A DNA stretch of 64,000 nucleotides from Molanna angustata (Eukaryota > Arthropoda > Insecta > Trichoptera > Molannidae), in assembly GCA_963576475.1 (NCBI GenBank), contig OY754987.1, forward strand, positions 3,384,036-3,448,035, read 5' to 3'. Below are positions 34,360-45,898 of this stretch, in pieces. Position 1 is the stretch's first letter. Each line of letters starts with the position of its first letter. The position numbers were made by a program, and so were the translations under genes. Under the pieces are notes generated by a model. The model did no database searches. It was not told the DNA's origin and worked only from the letters and a program-made list of their open reading frames with translations.

Positions 34360-36335
34360 AGTTAACGATACACAACAAGTAAGAAAATTTCAAACAATCC
34401 GATTAAATAGTTTATTACTTCATATATCCGAATAATCCGAATTTTAGCGCGCGGCTGAGATGGAAAGATCGAGCAAAACCGTTAGTTAAAAGAAACGATA
34501 GTAAACAAATTGATTCGTATGATACTTGACCCGTATGTAATTGAGTTGTTTAGGCCAACTGTACACTATAAACGCATGGTAGTTGGTTGTTAAATATGGT
34601 CCAAACATATCCGGTAGCGTAAATGTAAACTTCGAAAATATGTCGCAACCTGTTACAATATTTTTAATTAACACATTTTAACCCTTGTACGCAATATTTA
34701 CATTAGTACAAAATATACATTAGTAATAAAATGCAAAATATAAGAAATGACAAAATACAAAATATTGTTATTAATAAAAACCAATCAATGTTTTAAAAAT
34801 AGAGGAGCATGGCGCTCGCTTCTCTCTGCTCGCTTCTCTGCGTGATGATGTGTATGTATAATAAAAAAATCCTACATATGTATACCATATCAAAATGTTA
34901 TATAATATTTTTAATTGTATTTTTTTTCTTTTATTTATTTTATTTAGCATAGATACAGGGGAGACTGCCCAAATATTTCTATGCCAAAAGTTATAGGTGG
35001 ATATACTGCGTATGATGTGGTTACATATTTCCTACCTTCACTACACTATTATTGTGCAAGTGCATAAAAAATTATCCGTCTGCGTATAAGTATTTGCAAG
35101 TAAGTGCAGTTATAGAGGTGCTAACGCGCCTGAGATACCCGGGTAAGCGGTGAGTGACTTTCAGTGTGCGGTGAGCGGTAGATGCAGTGTCTATTTTATA
35201 TTGAGTTGCGGGTAGAAATCGCAGTGAGTTTAGAGCCGTAGATTTAGGATAAAACATTAATTGAACACAAAATATTTTTTTCAACTCAAATAAAACATGA
35301 GAGTTAAAAGGATGAGAACTGAGAAATTATGTGGTTTATGAATGTATGTCTGGGATTTGAGAAGATATCGATATTATTCGTTAGATGATGTGAGTTGTAC
35401 GTTATGATTAAGAAAGGAATTAGAGAGAAATAACCGATATTTGTATTAAAGAAGTTTAAGGGGGCATATAAACCTAAACACCTCAATTTCAAATAAAATT
35501 TCTTATATATTTACAGTGTGGTTCTAAAAAAATCCATAAGAATTTTTGTAAAACAATTTTAAAATTAAAAATAAATTCCGTCTAAAAGAATATTAAAAAT
35601 ATCCTTCTTAACAGCATTTTTTTAATCAATCCATAACTATGTGTCGTAGAGAAATAAATATTTGATGTGCTTAAAAAGTGCATTAAATTAGAGTGAATGA
35701 ACGGTAAAGTTTTATCATTTCAAGTCTGTTTTTTTATAAAAAATACAAAAAATCAAAAATGTTGTGTTTCCGATAGTTTTAATTACGCGTAAACCCTTTT
35801 AAACGCACGCGATATTTACCTTTAGGTACTAACACGTAAATTCATAGTGTATCAAGCGGTTTAAATACCTATATACTATTTTAAGGTCCTCTTAAATGAA
35901 AACTTGGCACCTAAATCTAACTGATAATTTATTATTTTATGTTGTATCATCATAACTGAAATTGTTCGTCTATTATTTGAGCAAATTTATTTGTTTATTT
36001 TGGTTTATACATATAATGTGATTATGTATTTTAGTTTTCCATTTAAAAAAAAATAAATAGTGTCTATAACGGGGTTCGGCTTTACACGACACGGTACATA
36101 ATATTATTATATGAAATCTAGGCTGAATAAATTATAATATTTTACATACTTACACTTTTATACATTAAATTCTCTGCTCGCTGCCTAGAGCCTGTTTGCC
36201 AGCAGCCTACTCTTCCAACCCGACTGAATACTATGGCGATATTTTCGTTCAATAAGTTGTTATTTCATTTAATAAACTGGTAGATGAGTTGTTAATGCGG
36301 CCTGTCTCAAGTCGTGGGGGCCGCCGATTCGAATC
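34360..36335. other. Intergenic, no gene supported
   Basis: 34805-34855 has a decayed RTE terminus ('gagcatggcgctcgcttctc...gtgatgatgtgtatgtat'). 35070-35240 has a GC-richer block ('caccgcttacccgggtatct' on minus) resembling a non-autonomous transposon. The remainder is AT-rich. Confidence 0.4.
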
Positions 36336-36339
36336 CAGG

Positions 36340-36410
36340 TCGGTGGCTGAGCGGTCGGTTGTCGGACTGGTAATTCCGTTGACGCGAGTTCGAATCCAGC
36401 ATTACAATGA
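36340..36410 (+). mobile_element. tRNA-like SINE head fragment
   Basis: 'GGTCGGTGGCTGAGCGGTCG' (A box) and 'GCGAGTTCGAATCCAGC' (B box) lie 45 nt apart, resembling a Ser/Leu-type tRNA front half. It has no acceptor-stem complementarity and no downstream T-stop, so it is a SINE head rather than a tRNA gene. Confidence 0.6.
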
Positions 36411-36439
36411 TTAGCATTATAATTTAATTGATCCGTTTA

Positions 36440-36830
36440 TTAACACCATCTACCGAAAACGGTTCCTCGCTATCAACTTTACTTTTTGACAGTTTGGAAA
36501 TGTTAGTTTACGTTGATGCGCATGCGTTAAGAATTTAGATATGTCTCTGTAATGTAATTCTCATTCAAAAACTTCGTAGCATCCTAACATACTAACTCCT
36601 TACCTCACTGGAGTATTTAGTATTCTTAAGTTAGCAATTGCCTTGCAGAGACATCCCTAACTAAATACTACGGCAAACTTAAGGTCGATGGCGTAGAATT
36701 TCACATTATTGTGTATGAAGAAAAGAGATAGATAGCTTTCTATGGGCTTAGAAAGCTATCTGTCTCTTTTCTAACGTTTGAAGTAAATGTTTTTTGCTAT
36801 AACAACACAAACATTATGTACGTTGTGCGC
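36440..36830. repeat. Dispersed repeat family B, copy 2
   Basis: Inverted relative to 10870-11470. It contains a 23-bp stem with one mismatch (36719-36741 / 36750-36772) that copy 1 lacks. Its right end is fused to a family C fragment (36826-36866). Confidence 0.65.
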
Positions 36831-36839
36831 TTGCGCAAC

Positions 36840-37335
36840 GTTCACCAATTATGCCTTTTTATCTCATTAAAGGAATTGTTGAATTTTGATACTCGATAAA
36901 ACATAAAATTTCATAGAAAAGAGTGGAAGCACTATTCTCAGCCTGTGCCTCACAGTTTTGTAAGAAATCGCACTAAAAATAATTATATAAAAAATAATAT
37001 TACGGCATTGACTTTGATAACATTGCTTTAGTTACGTCTTGTAGTTCCGTTGATAGAAACAAATAAATAAGTTTATATTATTATCAGTTTGATGCAATCA
37101 AAACTATATAACAATAATTGTTACAAATAAAAAAAAAACGAGCAGACAGACAGACAAAATTTCACTTCTTATTTTACCTTGAAAAAAGAAACGAGACTCA
37201 AAATTACGTATATCATGCAACTTCAGAAGAAAGTGTAATACAGGGTGATCATAAAGTTAATTACAATATTTTTTGTTAATATACTTTTAAATTTAATTTC
37301 TTGAAGAAACTATCAGTTTTACGTGGCGATATATT
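36840..37335. other. Repeat debris
   Basis: 'agagtggaagcactattctcagcc' near 36925 matches 48750-48790 in reverse, so family C debris is present. Otherwise AT-rich sequence. Confidence 0.4.
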
Positions 37336-37337
37336 AT

Positions 37338-37402
37338 GGCCTCGGTGGCTCAGTCAGTGAGATATCTGACTCGTAAGTCAAAGGTCCCGGGTTCGATTAC
37401 AA
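37338..37402 (+). mobile_element. SINE family 2 head fragment
   Basis: 'GGTGGCTCAGTCAGTGAGAT' (A box) and 'GGTCCCGGGTTCGATTAC' (B box) match the head of the SINE at 2331-2702; the body is missing. Confidence 0.65.
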
Positions 37403-37984
37403 GAAAAGTATTAAATAAATTCAAATTTCAATAGATTAAAGATGTACTTACAAACCGTTTCTTATTTCAAAGACGTATCTTTTGGGGTATTAGAGAAATT
37501 ATTTTCAAAATATACTATATAGCCTACTATAGCCTCTTAATTTGTGAATCTATACTTGAAGCAATGAAAAATTAAATGAAATATGGGACTTTTATCCGAG
37601 GTTAAAAATAATAGAGGGGATAAATATTAAAAAATACAGTAAACTCAAAAATACAGTAAACTCAAAAGACATTTGTGAGTTCTACCGATAAAATTTGAAT
37701 ATGCAGGTATTCGTAATTAAAATTATTAATAATATTTGTAACTCAGCTGCATTATGTTTGCGATGCTCTTTGAGTAACACATAAAAATATTTGATTTAAT
37801 TTGATTTGATTTGAGACGTATGTGATTAATGTCAATTACACCAACGTAGTTGACTAGTTATATTTCTATGATTCTGAAATGAAAAATCGCGTCAGAGATT
37901 TGATTGATGACAGGTATTATGGCGGAAATTAGGACCTGGTTGATCTATTTTGTGTGAGCTATAATATCTCCTATAATGTTTGTT

Positions 37985-38175
37985 GAGGTAGTGATAGTGA
38001 GTGCAGAATACTGAGATTGTGTGTCTATTTAATGTGGAACGGAAATTATCAACTGGTTCATAATTGCTAATTGTTCAAAATTGTAATCTTCTAGCCCTAG
38101 AACAGGATTTCTAAGGTGGGCAGCAGTAATCTTCTTGTTGTTATCATTTTAAGTATGGTTAGATTAAAAATATAA
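37985..38175 (+). repeat. Dispersed repeat family D, copy 1
   Basis: Aligns with 44175-44350: 'gtgagtgcagaat', 'ctggttcataattgct', 'gggcagca', 'ttgtt.tcatt..aa.tatggt'. It ends in an ATAA tail, as a LINE or SINE 3' end would. Confidence 0.65.
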
Positions 38176-38304
38176 TAAATAAACGAGAAATAAATGTTTT
38201 TCAACGAATGAAAAAAAGATTTTGAACTGCTTTACTGTATAAAGACAAGAAAATTGCAATACTTTTGGCATTTAATGAGAGGGAAAAAGTACCAACTTTG
38301 GCAG

Positions 38305-38458
38305 CCTTTAAATAAGGAGTGGAGAGAACCAAATGAAACTTCGAGTCCTGATATAACTTCGTCAAACTCGCTTTCCATTTTTAAGAAAAGACTAAAGCTG
38401 GGATATCTCTCCCAAAATACCTAATCCCTCTCCTTTTCCTTCTTTCCCTTTGCTACGT
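38305..38458 (+). mobile_element. LINE C-terminus split by L2 insertion, left part
   Basis: Plus translation 'DITSSNSLSIFKKRLKLGYL' is a typical LINE polymerase C-terminus ('SLSIFKKRLK'). The rest of this 3' end resumes at 38983, after the L2-type insert. Confidence 0.72.
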
Positions 38459-38982
38459 TATAATAATAATAAATTTGGATGATTTATATAGCGCCGTTTT
38501 CGTGAATATCTCACCTCAAAGGCGCTGAAAATTGATTAAGATGTATGGCTTTGGTAAGATTTGCGAAAAAGGTATGTTTTGAGATTTTTTCTGAAGGTAG
38601 ATATATTTTCAGTTTGTCTGAGGGTATTTGGGAGCTTATTCCATGCATTTGGTCCTGCCACAGCAAACGCACGATCGCTGAAATTAGTGGTATGCACCCT
38701 GTTTATTTCAAATAATTTTCCAACCATGGATGAAGATACAGAACGAAGTGATGATTGTCTGTCGTTAATTGAAAGAGGAATGCAAAGTTCGGAGAGGTAA
38801 GTAGGAGCCATACCATGAAGTGCTTTGAAGATCATGAGACAGAGTTTATATTCAATCCTTTCAGGAACTTTAAGCCAATGGAGATTGCGGAGAGGGTGAG
38901 AGATGTGAAAAAACCTGGAGGCTCCAGTGATGAGCCTGGCTGCAGCATTGAAAACTGACTGAATTTTATTAATTTCTTTTTT
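38459..38982 (-). mobile_element. L2/CR1-type LINE 3' end with TACGT target duplication
   Basis: Minus translation: 'NKIQSVFNAAARLITGASRF', 'HWLKVPERIEYKLCLMIFKA', 'LHGMAPTYLSEL', 'RAFAVAGPNAWNKLPNTLRQ', 'FRKNLKTYLF'. The 3' end 'GGCGCTATATAAATCATCC' and TTATTATT tail are classic L2 features. TACGT flanks it at 38454-38458 and 38983-38987. Severely 5' truncated. Confidence 0.9.
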
Positions 38983-39215
38983 TACGTAATATTAACTAAA
39001 GAAAGAATATTTATCCCTAAACACCTGATCTCGATTTTCTCTTCTTGTTCTTTCCCAATCCTTCTTTTTTTGCTCTGATTTACATTTTCTTTGTTCTTTT
39101 ATAGCTTTCTTTTTTTTTTTGATTGATTTTCATACATATAAAATAATTCTGTCACTCGATAATCTGGTTGATTGGAAGAATATTGTGCCTATTGGCAATA
39201 AGTCCGCCACTGTGT
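38983..39215 (+). mobile_element. LINE 3' UTR split by L2 insertion, right part (family L-A)
   Basis: 'AAGAATATTTATCCCTAAAC', 'CACCTGATCTCGATTTTCTC' match the reverse of 8590-8660, and the end 'TATTGGCAATAAGTCCGCCA' is the family L-A tail. Together with 38305-38458 it forms one interrupted 3' end. Confidence 0.75.
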
Positions 39216-39477
39216 ATTATATTTTTTTTATATTATATACAAAAAGTAAATAAATAAACAAAGAGTTTTTGGGTTCCACAGGGTTTTATATTTCGGGCCG
39301 CCGTGAATAAAGTAGAGATAGGCCTGATGGTCGCCAACCTTTGGTGAAGAGAAGGCACATGAAGGTAAAGAAGGTGTATATTTTGTATAAAAAAGGAAAT
39401 AAATCTTCTTCTTCTTTTCCTCGTCTTTACTTTAAATAATAAGGGCATAGTTCGGCACTTGGATAATCTGTCCTGTA

Positions 39478-39942
39478 TTGCCAGGACGCGTTTTTTCCTT
39501 TCCGTGTTGATTAGGAGGCAAGTACTGCCTCGAATTAGTCACTAGTTTGTAGCGCTAATGTACTTAAAAACTCGCGTGTGATTATTCATGAGTAGGTACC
39601 AATCTCATAAAAAATTGTCCTAATGAATTTTTATGATATAATGTAGATTTGTGTAGATTAATCTATTAAAACAAAAACAAACATATACAAAAAAATGCCT
39701 CTAACACAATCTTGTAACGCTCAAAGTAAAATTTATAAACCTGTGTACTATTGAATGACGCGTGCCTTGAATTGAACATGTATTAACAGGAAAAGTTTGC
39801 ATTGCTTAACCTTGTGCATTTGAAGGACACGTGCCTTGAATTCAACACGAGTTTTTAAGTGCATTAGCGCAACAAACTAGTGCCTAATTCGAGGCAGTAC
39901 TTGCCTCCTAATCAACACGGAAAGGGAAATACGCTGCCGGGA
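39478..39942. mobile_element. Foldback element with about 97-bp inverted termini
   Basis: Left arm about 39480-39576 and right arm about 39846-39942 are nearly perfect reverse complements ('CCTTTCCGTGTTGATTAGGA', 'GGCAAGTACTGCCTCGAATT', 'ACTTAAAAACTCG'). The 270-bp middle has no ORF but repeats 'cgtgccttgaatt' twice. Confidence 0.85.
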
Positions 39943-40865
39943 CTGGTTTTTAAGGCTTAATTCATGAGCTTGCTCATATAACCCTTTCCTGTTCTCCTTT
40001 CCTGTTAGTTGAGAGTGCTAAAGTAATTCACGCCACATGATTTTCTCAATAAAAAAAAGTACTAAATATGTAAGTAATATTGTAAACACACTGTAAGATC
40101 GTCCATAAAATGAGACCAGATAGGTCGGTACCACATGAAAGTGAATGACTTTGTGTATAATTACGGCCAATGGTCTATAATATGTACATATAATGCTACT
40201 TGGTCACTGGTCGCTACTCTCTGATCGCTGGTCACAATCATCAGCTATTCAGCTATCACGTGTTGCCCTTTTGTTGTTTTATTTTATCCCCACCAACCGC
40301 TTCTTCTACTATAGCGTATGTCGGTCACGAACCGACCGTACAACTCGCTTCTATTATAATACCAATTATTAACATCACAGCCATACAAGTGATGGGAAAA
40401 GGTTAAAGATTTAAATATTTTTTTTAATCTCATGCATAGTCATTTTTTATTTCACAGACAGAGAGGAAGATCGGTCTTTTTAAATAATAAACGCTTACTT
40501 TTTTTTTAACATGAATAAGTAGAGAACAAAGGAATTTCTTTGGACCCATTGGTCATGCGGAACTTGTAGCCAGGAAGAGTTATTTCGCGGCTTTTAGGAT
40601 TTGTAGTCGAAAATACGGTTCACTCTTATATTCCTTTAAGTGAACGGTGAGCCAGCTATATCCTTATTATTATACATAGCTTTCATTGGCATTTTCAGTG
40701 CAGTGTCTGCAAGGTTTTAGAGTTCTCCGGACTCTTCTGATGGTCTTTCAGAGTTTGGCAACGAGCCGTAATTAGTTCCCATAAACAAAACGTGTGTTGG
40801 TTGATGGAAGTGTGGTGTTCCATGTAATTTCTGCCGAGTTCCATGGAATTTACAAGAAACGTGAA
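39943..40865. other. Intergenic, upstream of the candidate heat-shock promoter
   Basis: No gene. 40715-40760 has TTC/GAA-like words ('gttctccggactcttctga') that could be weak heat-shock elements. Confidence 0.4.
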
Positions 40866-40867
40866 TT

Positions 40868-40930
40868 CGAACATTCCAGAACTATCGATTAGTACCTATA
40901 TAATAGTATATACATAAGCTTGTTTTTTCA
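40868..40930 (+). promoter_or_regulatory. Heat-shock-element + TATA promoter candidate
   Basis: CGAAC-ATTCC-AGAAC at 40868-40882 is a perfect three-unit heat-shock element (nGAAn/nTTCn), with a partial fourth unit. A TATATAA at 40897-40903 follows 15 bp later, and an initiator-like TCA near 40928-40930 lies about 32 nt after the TATA. This order and spacing fit an HSF-driven promoter. The alternative is the U3 region of an LTR retrotransposon. Confidence 0.45.
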
Positions 40931-41073
40931 TCCGGCCGCCATTGTTCCCTTAGCTGTCAGTTCGTACGCGTCAGTCAATATTAATCAGCTGATAAATTAA
41001 ATTTCATTATATTCTAGTTATATTATATTGTTATAAAGTAAAGTTGGTTTTGTGAATAAAATTGTGAACTTAA
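40930..41073 (+). other. Candidate untranslated first exon with 5' splice site
   Basis: From the predicted start to a consensus donor (TTAA|GTAAGTA at 41074) there is no ATG-led ORF of note. It contains 'TCAGTTCG' and 'GTCAGTCAATA'. If real it is a 5' UTR exon with its partner exon downstream; if an LTR, it is the R-U5 part. Confidence 0.3.
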
Positions 41074-41079
41074 GTAAGT

Positions 41080-42140
41080 AATCTCTTTCATTCAGTTGAC
41101 CTAAAACATTTCTTTGCATTTGAGATGAATTAATATTTAGAGGGAGTTGTTTGTTAAGATTCACAAATCAATTATTGAACACGCCTAGTAAAACCTTCCA
41201 ATAATCAAGTACCTACCTATTATTTAAAACCTAGCAATAAACTAACCTCTAAAGAAGGATGCCTATGTGGAAAACAACAGAAATTTGGATTTAGGTCCAT
41301 TCTACTCTTCCGAAGAAGATGGGTTATTTTTGGGTAAACTTTGGCGGATACTATTCAACTTTTCCTGATGAAAGAAATATGAGCTAAGTCCATGTATTCA
41401 CTTTAAACAGTTTTTCGCATACATAGTTCCTGAAACACAATTTGAATGTATATAGAAACAATATTTCGGAGAGTTTGTTGTAATCAATCGGTGATTTAAA
41501 ATAATATATTTTACGAGGAGGTAGAGTTGCGTGTTTTGTACATTTGTAAACATCTTTTACGAGTGTACGCGGATTACCGCAAAGATTTCAGCTGTTTCAG
41601 AAACATACGGTCTCTCTTATTAGATTTCGTTTAAAGCTTACTAAACGCGCAATACTTCTATAAAATAGCTAAGATCGGTATTTAAAAAATCTTACTTATA
41701 AACGTATACTAAGATGTGACTAACTAGTTCACCGAATTGTTTACAAACATCCTCATTTTTTTTTATATGGCCGCATTCGCTTCACAGATAAAAATAGGTA
41801 AATGCATGTGATTTTTGGATAATTGTCATTGGAAAATGAAAACAAACGTCGCACTGCTTTATGTATGTTGTATTGAGTCAATTTAAACATGATTGCGATG
41901 AAGAATAACAAGGAAAAATGTTATAAGCATTTAATATTTCTGTCAATCTCAAATATGCGTCGGATCATAATATGTGAAAGATCCGGCCATTTGAAATATT
42001 TGGTATGACGCGTTAGTCAAGCGTTAAACAAACTTTCGACCTGTCCCAACTTGACGTCTATGAAATATAGGTGTAATAAAGGTAGTTACAGTTTTAAAGA
42101 AAACTTTTTCCTTAATCACGCTCAATACAGATAGTTTACG
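41080..42140. other. Intergenic or intronic, no exon recognised
   Basis: No coding exon or repeat boundary could be supported. If the promoter at 40.9 kb is real, this is intron. Confidence 0.4.
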
Positions 42141-42144
42141 TTTA

Positions 42145-42660
42145 TAAATAAGACGGATAATATTTATTTATATTTAAGTTTATTTATTGTATTTATATTC
42201 AAGTGCGCAAAGGCAGGCTTATTTCCATAAGGTAATTTCTTCCAACCAACCCGAGCAACGTGAAATCTCGAAAATTAAATTCGTTCAAAAGTTGGTATTG
42301 AGTTAGAAAAAAAATCCAAAAAGGAGGAAAAAAATAATACTGATCATAGCAATGAAGATAATGAGTGTACAGGTGGATATAGAATGAATATTCAGGAACT
42401 AATTGACAAATAAATGAAATGACGCAACTTCGTCCCTTAGGCCATACCATAGTCTAGCAGTCTAGCTGTTGGTAACTTGAAAAGAAGAGCTGAAGACTTA
42501 TGTATTAAGAATGGGTTTAATGAGAGAATGAATACTATGGAACATGATCCATATATAATTGTTTCCCAGTGAATAAATAAGTTGCCTAACACTATTTGAT
42601 TAATGTGATGGTGCAATCTTCCATAATTATTGCTATAGAACAAACTGATCTCTAAACTCA
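42145..42660 (-). mobile_element. LINE 3' end (family L-A, degenerate)
   Basis: The minus strand ends in 'GAAATTACCTTATGGAAATA' and 'AGCCTGCCTTTGCGCACTTG' plus a TAAA run, the L-A/SINE 1 type tail. Upstream frames carry 'NPFLIHKSSALLFKLPTARL' then 'LDYGMA', a LINE C-terminal style. Confidence 0.55.
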
Positions 42661-43571
42661 CCAATTAACAGAATCCTCACCACTTACAATAAGCATCAAA
42701 GTTCCCTTCAATTAGATATTTTTCATAACTCGCCAAACCAATACAAAAACTTACTGTTCAATTTAAAATCAGCATAGTAAGACACATTTTACACACCTCA
42801 GTCACATCCCAGTAAGTTATTAATTATATGAATTGATTTGCCACAAGTAATTGACACTAGGTAGGGATAGTTTAACAATTATATATTAAGCCTACTCATT
42901 GTAATTTTTTACCTAGTGTTGTTTGTGTGCAGTTTAATTATGTAAATAAATAAAAAAAAAAATAACACTTCTCCTTCAATGTAATGGGAGACTTCAACAA
43001 GACGGATGGTATTTACGGTAATACTGCAACGAAACAAAATATCGCCCATCTCTAACCATTGCTTTGTTTTGTTTTGTGATCAAGTAGGTACCTAATCATA
43101 ATTATTATTGTGAGACGTAAAAATGGAAGAAGAAAATCTGTGAATGAACGAGTGAGAGAATGTATGCCGTGGGAGATATGAAATATTAATATTTTAATAT
43201 TTAATAATAATATCTAAGTTAGTATGTATCTATGTATGTATTACACGCTTTCCTTCTTCAGACATAATAATTATTATTTATATTGTTTCAATGACCTGTA
43301 GTTTTAACATATTATGTAGGTTGAAACTTTTGTTTAAGTATACCTACCTTTAGAGGTTGGAAATATGTCACGCGAGATGGAATAAGACAAATGATATTCG
43401 AAGGTGTTATAGCTGTCTCATTTGGGCCAGATATAATTTCCCTACTGACATTACTATTCACTACACACGTGGGGCCTTGGTTCGTCAAAAGTTCAAACGG
43501 TTGGTATTCCTTAACTAAATATTCAAGGCTACGACTATTTACACGACTCAACCATAGAAGAAAACCAAAAA
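42661..43571. other. Intergenic, no gene supported
   Basis: AT-rich. ORFs at 43312-43669 cross the left arm of the MITE below and are not genes. Confidence 0.4.
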
Positions 43572-43573
43572 TA

Positions 43574-43806
43574 ACCACAGAAAACGCAGATAAATCAAGT
43601 TATAAAAATATTTACCTTTGTTTATACTTTGTTATAATTGTAGATCTCGATGAAAAAAATGATTTATAAAATTAAGTAAATGTAATAAGATGCCAATATT
43701 ATTTATTTTTTCTTCAAGTTGGTTTCCATGATGCATTTTTATGACCATTGAAAATATGACAAAGGTAAATATTTTTGTATTTTGATTTATCTGCGCTTTC
43801 TGTGGT
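43574..43806. mobile_element. MITE with 48-bp inverted termini and TA duplication
   Basis: Arms 43574-43621 and 43759-43806 are reverse complements with few mismatches (ends ACCACAGAAA.../...TTTCTGTGGT). TA flanks both ends (43572-43573, 43807-43808), as in Tc1/mariner-type elements. The 137-bp centre has no ORF. Confidence 0.8.
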
Positions 43807-44174
43807 TATAAATGACCTAAAAACATAGACGACATCAGAAAATTTGTCGTGTAAATAGACACTTTTTGGCGGGAAAACGCTTTTCCCGCCAATTCCGGTC
43901 GTAAAAATAGTGGCACCGAATATTCAAAAACTTACATAAGTAGGTATATATTTGTATTTCAATACACTTTGTTCAAATAAACCATAGATTAGTTATTTTA
44001 TTCAACTGGGACTTCTTTAATACGACAAATGACATTTTCAAAATATTAGGTAATAATTCAAAATCAACATAATAATACGTTCCTGTTTGCAAATTTATTT
44101 GGCATAAAACAGTACTTAGTATACAAATTTATTTGGCATAAAACAGTACTTAGTATACAAATTTATTTGATGTA

Positions 44175-44350
44175 TTTATTGTGAGTGCAGAATGTTAAGA
44201 CTGTGTTAATATGGAACGGGAACAATCACCTGGTTCATAATTGCTTATATTGTCACTAAAAATTGTAAACTGCTAGTCGTAGTATAGGATTTCCTAGTTG
44301 GGCAGCAAGAATCTGATTATTGTTGTCATTGTAAATATGGTGTGTTTAAA
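44175..44350 (+). repeat. Dispersed repeat family D, copy 2
   Basis: Aligns with 37985-38175. It is preceded by a short tandem duplication of 'caaatttatttggcataaaacagtacttagtata' type words at 44090-44165 (35-bp period, about two units). Confidence 0.65.
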
Positions 44351-44645
44351 AAAATAAGTGTTGAATGGAATCAGTGTTGTTCTTTTAGGTAAAATATCTA
44401 AATAATTATGTCTGGGCCATCCATGTAAGGAGAATATTATTTTTTAACATATCTTATCGAAAGGGAACTCAATAATTGCGAATAAATATTTAGATTGTAA
44501 CTGCATTTCTAATTTTCAGATTCAATAGTACTTTTGCCCCTCCACTGATAGGTACTTGAAGCAGGGGCTTGTAGAATGTGTTTTTGAAAATATGAATCAT
44601 TTTGGATGTTTGAAATTTCTTGATCCATCAAAACTAAATAATAAG

Positions 44646-44959
44646 CCATTTTTGAATTATAAATTAGCTATAAACCACTTGTTTTTTGAGTCACTTCGCG
44701 ACATGTTTCGGAAGCGCTGTCCTTCCATCGACCGGCGTGTCGAGACTAACATGTTGAATTTGTGTGTATCTGTCTGTGAAGCGTGGGGGGTGGCGGTTGA
44801 GGGTTGGTTGGGTTAGTGGGGGGATGGGAGTATTGTGAAGTGTTTTTGTTTTTGATGGGGAATATATTGCCGGTCGATGGAAGGACAGCGTTTCCGAAAC
44901 ATGTCGCGAAGTGACTCAAAAAACAAGTGGTTTATAGCTAATTTATAATTCAAAAATGG
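44646..44959. mobile_element. Foldback element family F1 with 90-bp arms
   Basis: Arms 44646-44735 and 44870-44959 are almost perfect reverse complements ('CTATAAACCACTTGTTTTTT', 'GACATGTTTCGGAAGCGCTG'). The loop is strongly G-rich on the plus strand (44785-44830). The right flank matches 12895-12960 reversed. Confidence 0.88.
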
Positions 44960-45199
44960 TTTATATTAACTACCACAAAATATCCGCCGACTCATTAAAT
45001 GATATTAAATAATAAGCGTTTTGAAATTGTTTTTTTAAATTTAATTTGTTACAGATTTTTTTAACGCTCGTAATCAGGAATCATAAAGGTTGATAGGTAG
45101 TATAGCGACCTCCTCAGAGCCGAATCCTTTGATATGTTAAGTATCTGGATGAGTGAATTATTCCTAATTGAAAGCTTGATCGGTGCGTTTGTTGTATTT

Positions 45200-45462
45200 A
45201 ATTTTGATGTATTCAATAATTTATTTATTAATTTAATGTAGCTTCTCGGGCAACTAACAGGTAGGTTACCTACTATGTCAAATAATTATTTAACACGCAC
45301 CCAATAACAAGTTGCCACATTCTGGAGACTTACGATATCATACGATATTAATCGTCTCACAGATCCAGACTGAAAACACAATTAAAAACTGTGTCTCCAC
45401 CGGAAATAGAACCCGGGACCCCTGGATCAGCAGTCAGATACCTAACCAACAATTAACACAAT
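45200..45462 (-). mobile_element. SINE family 2, copy
   Basis: Minus strand: 'CTGACTGCTGATCCAGGGGT', 'CCCGGGTTCTATTTCC' (mutated B box), 'CTCCAGAATGTGGCAACTTG', 'GGGTGCGTGTTAAATAA', 'CCTGTTAGTTGCCCGAGAAG'. The A box is lost. Confidence 0.78.
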
Positions 45463-45797
45463 AACTTTTGAAAGGAAGTGCATACTATACCTAGTAGTTA
45501 TAATAATTAAGTGTTATTATTTATAGTACTTAATTGTTTTTAATATCATTAATAAACGGCAATATAAAAAATAATAATAAAAAGGAAAAAAAAACATTGT
45601 TACAAGTAATTCGAATAGGTAGGTACCTATTGTAAAAATGAATTAAAAATATATGGTCAGCCAAGGCTTATTTAGAGAAACAATTGACAAAAATAAAAAC
45701 AAGTTATTAAAAAAATCACAGTAAATAAGTAAAATGGAAAAAGATAGAATATAGAAACAGGTCATAGAAATGATAGGATTTATTGAATTATTATCTA

Positions 45798-45839
45798 CCT
45801 GCTCTTCCTGCGAGGGGTCCACCTCGCAGGAAGAGCAGG
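45798..45839. repeat. Perfect 18-bp palindrome, 6-nt loop
   Basis: CCTGCTCTTCCTGCGAGG (45798-45815) and its exact reverse complement (45822-45839) flank 'ggtcca'. It is GC-rich in an AT-rich setting. Confidence 0.92.
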
Positions 45840-45898
45840 CCTCTTAAAAAACAGACCTGAAGGTATATTCAAAAGAAGAAGATAAGATAAGATAATAT

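Noticed and set aside
34011..34435. Cys/Tyr/Val-rich ORFs resembling small secreted proteins
   Set aside because: They arise from CACATA repeats and A-runs; no signal peptide or conserved start.
44510..44560. Acceptor 'TTTCTAATTTTCAG' as the partner of the donor at 41074
   Set aside because: A good acceptor, but the following sequence has no recognisable exon and the 3.4-kb link is unsupported.
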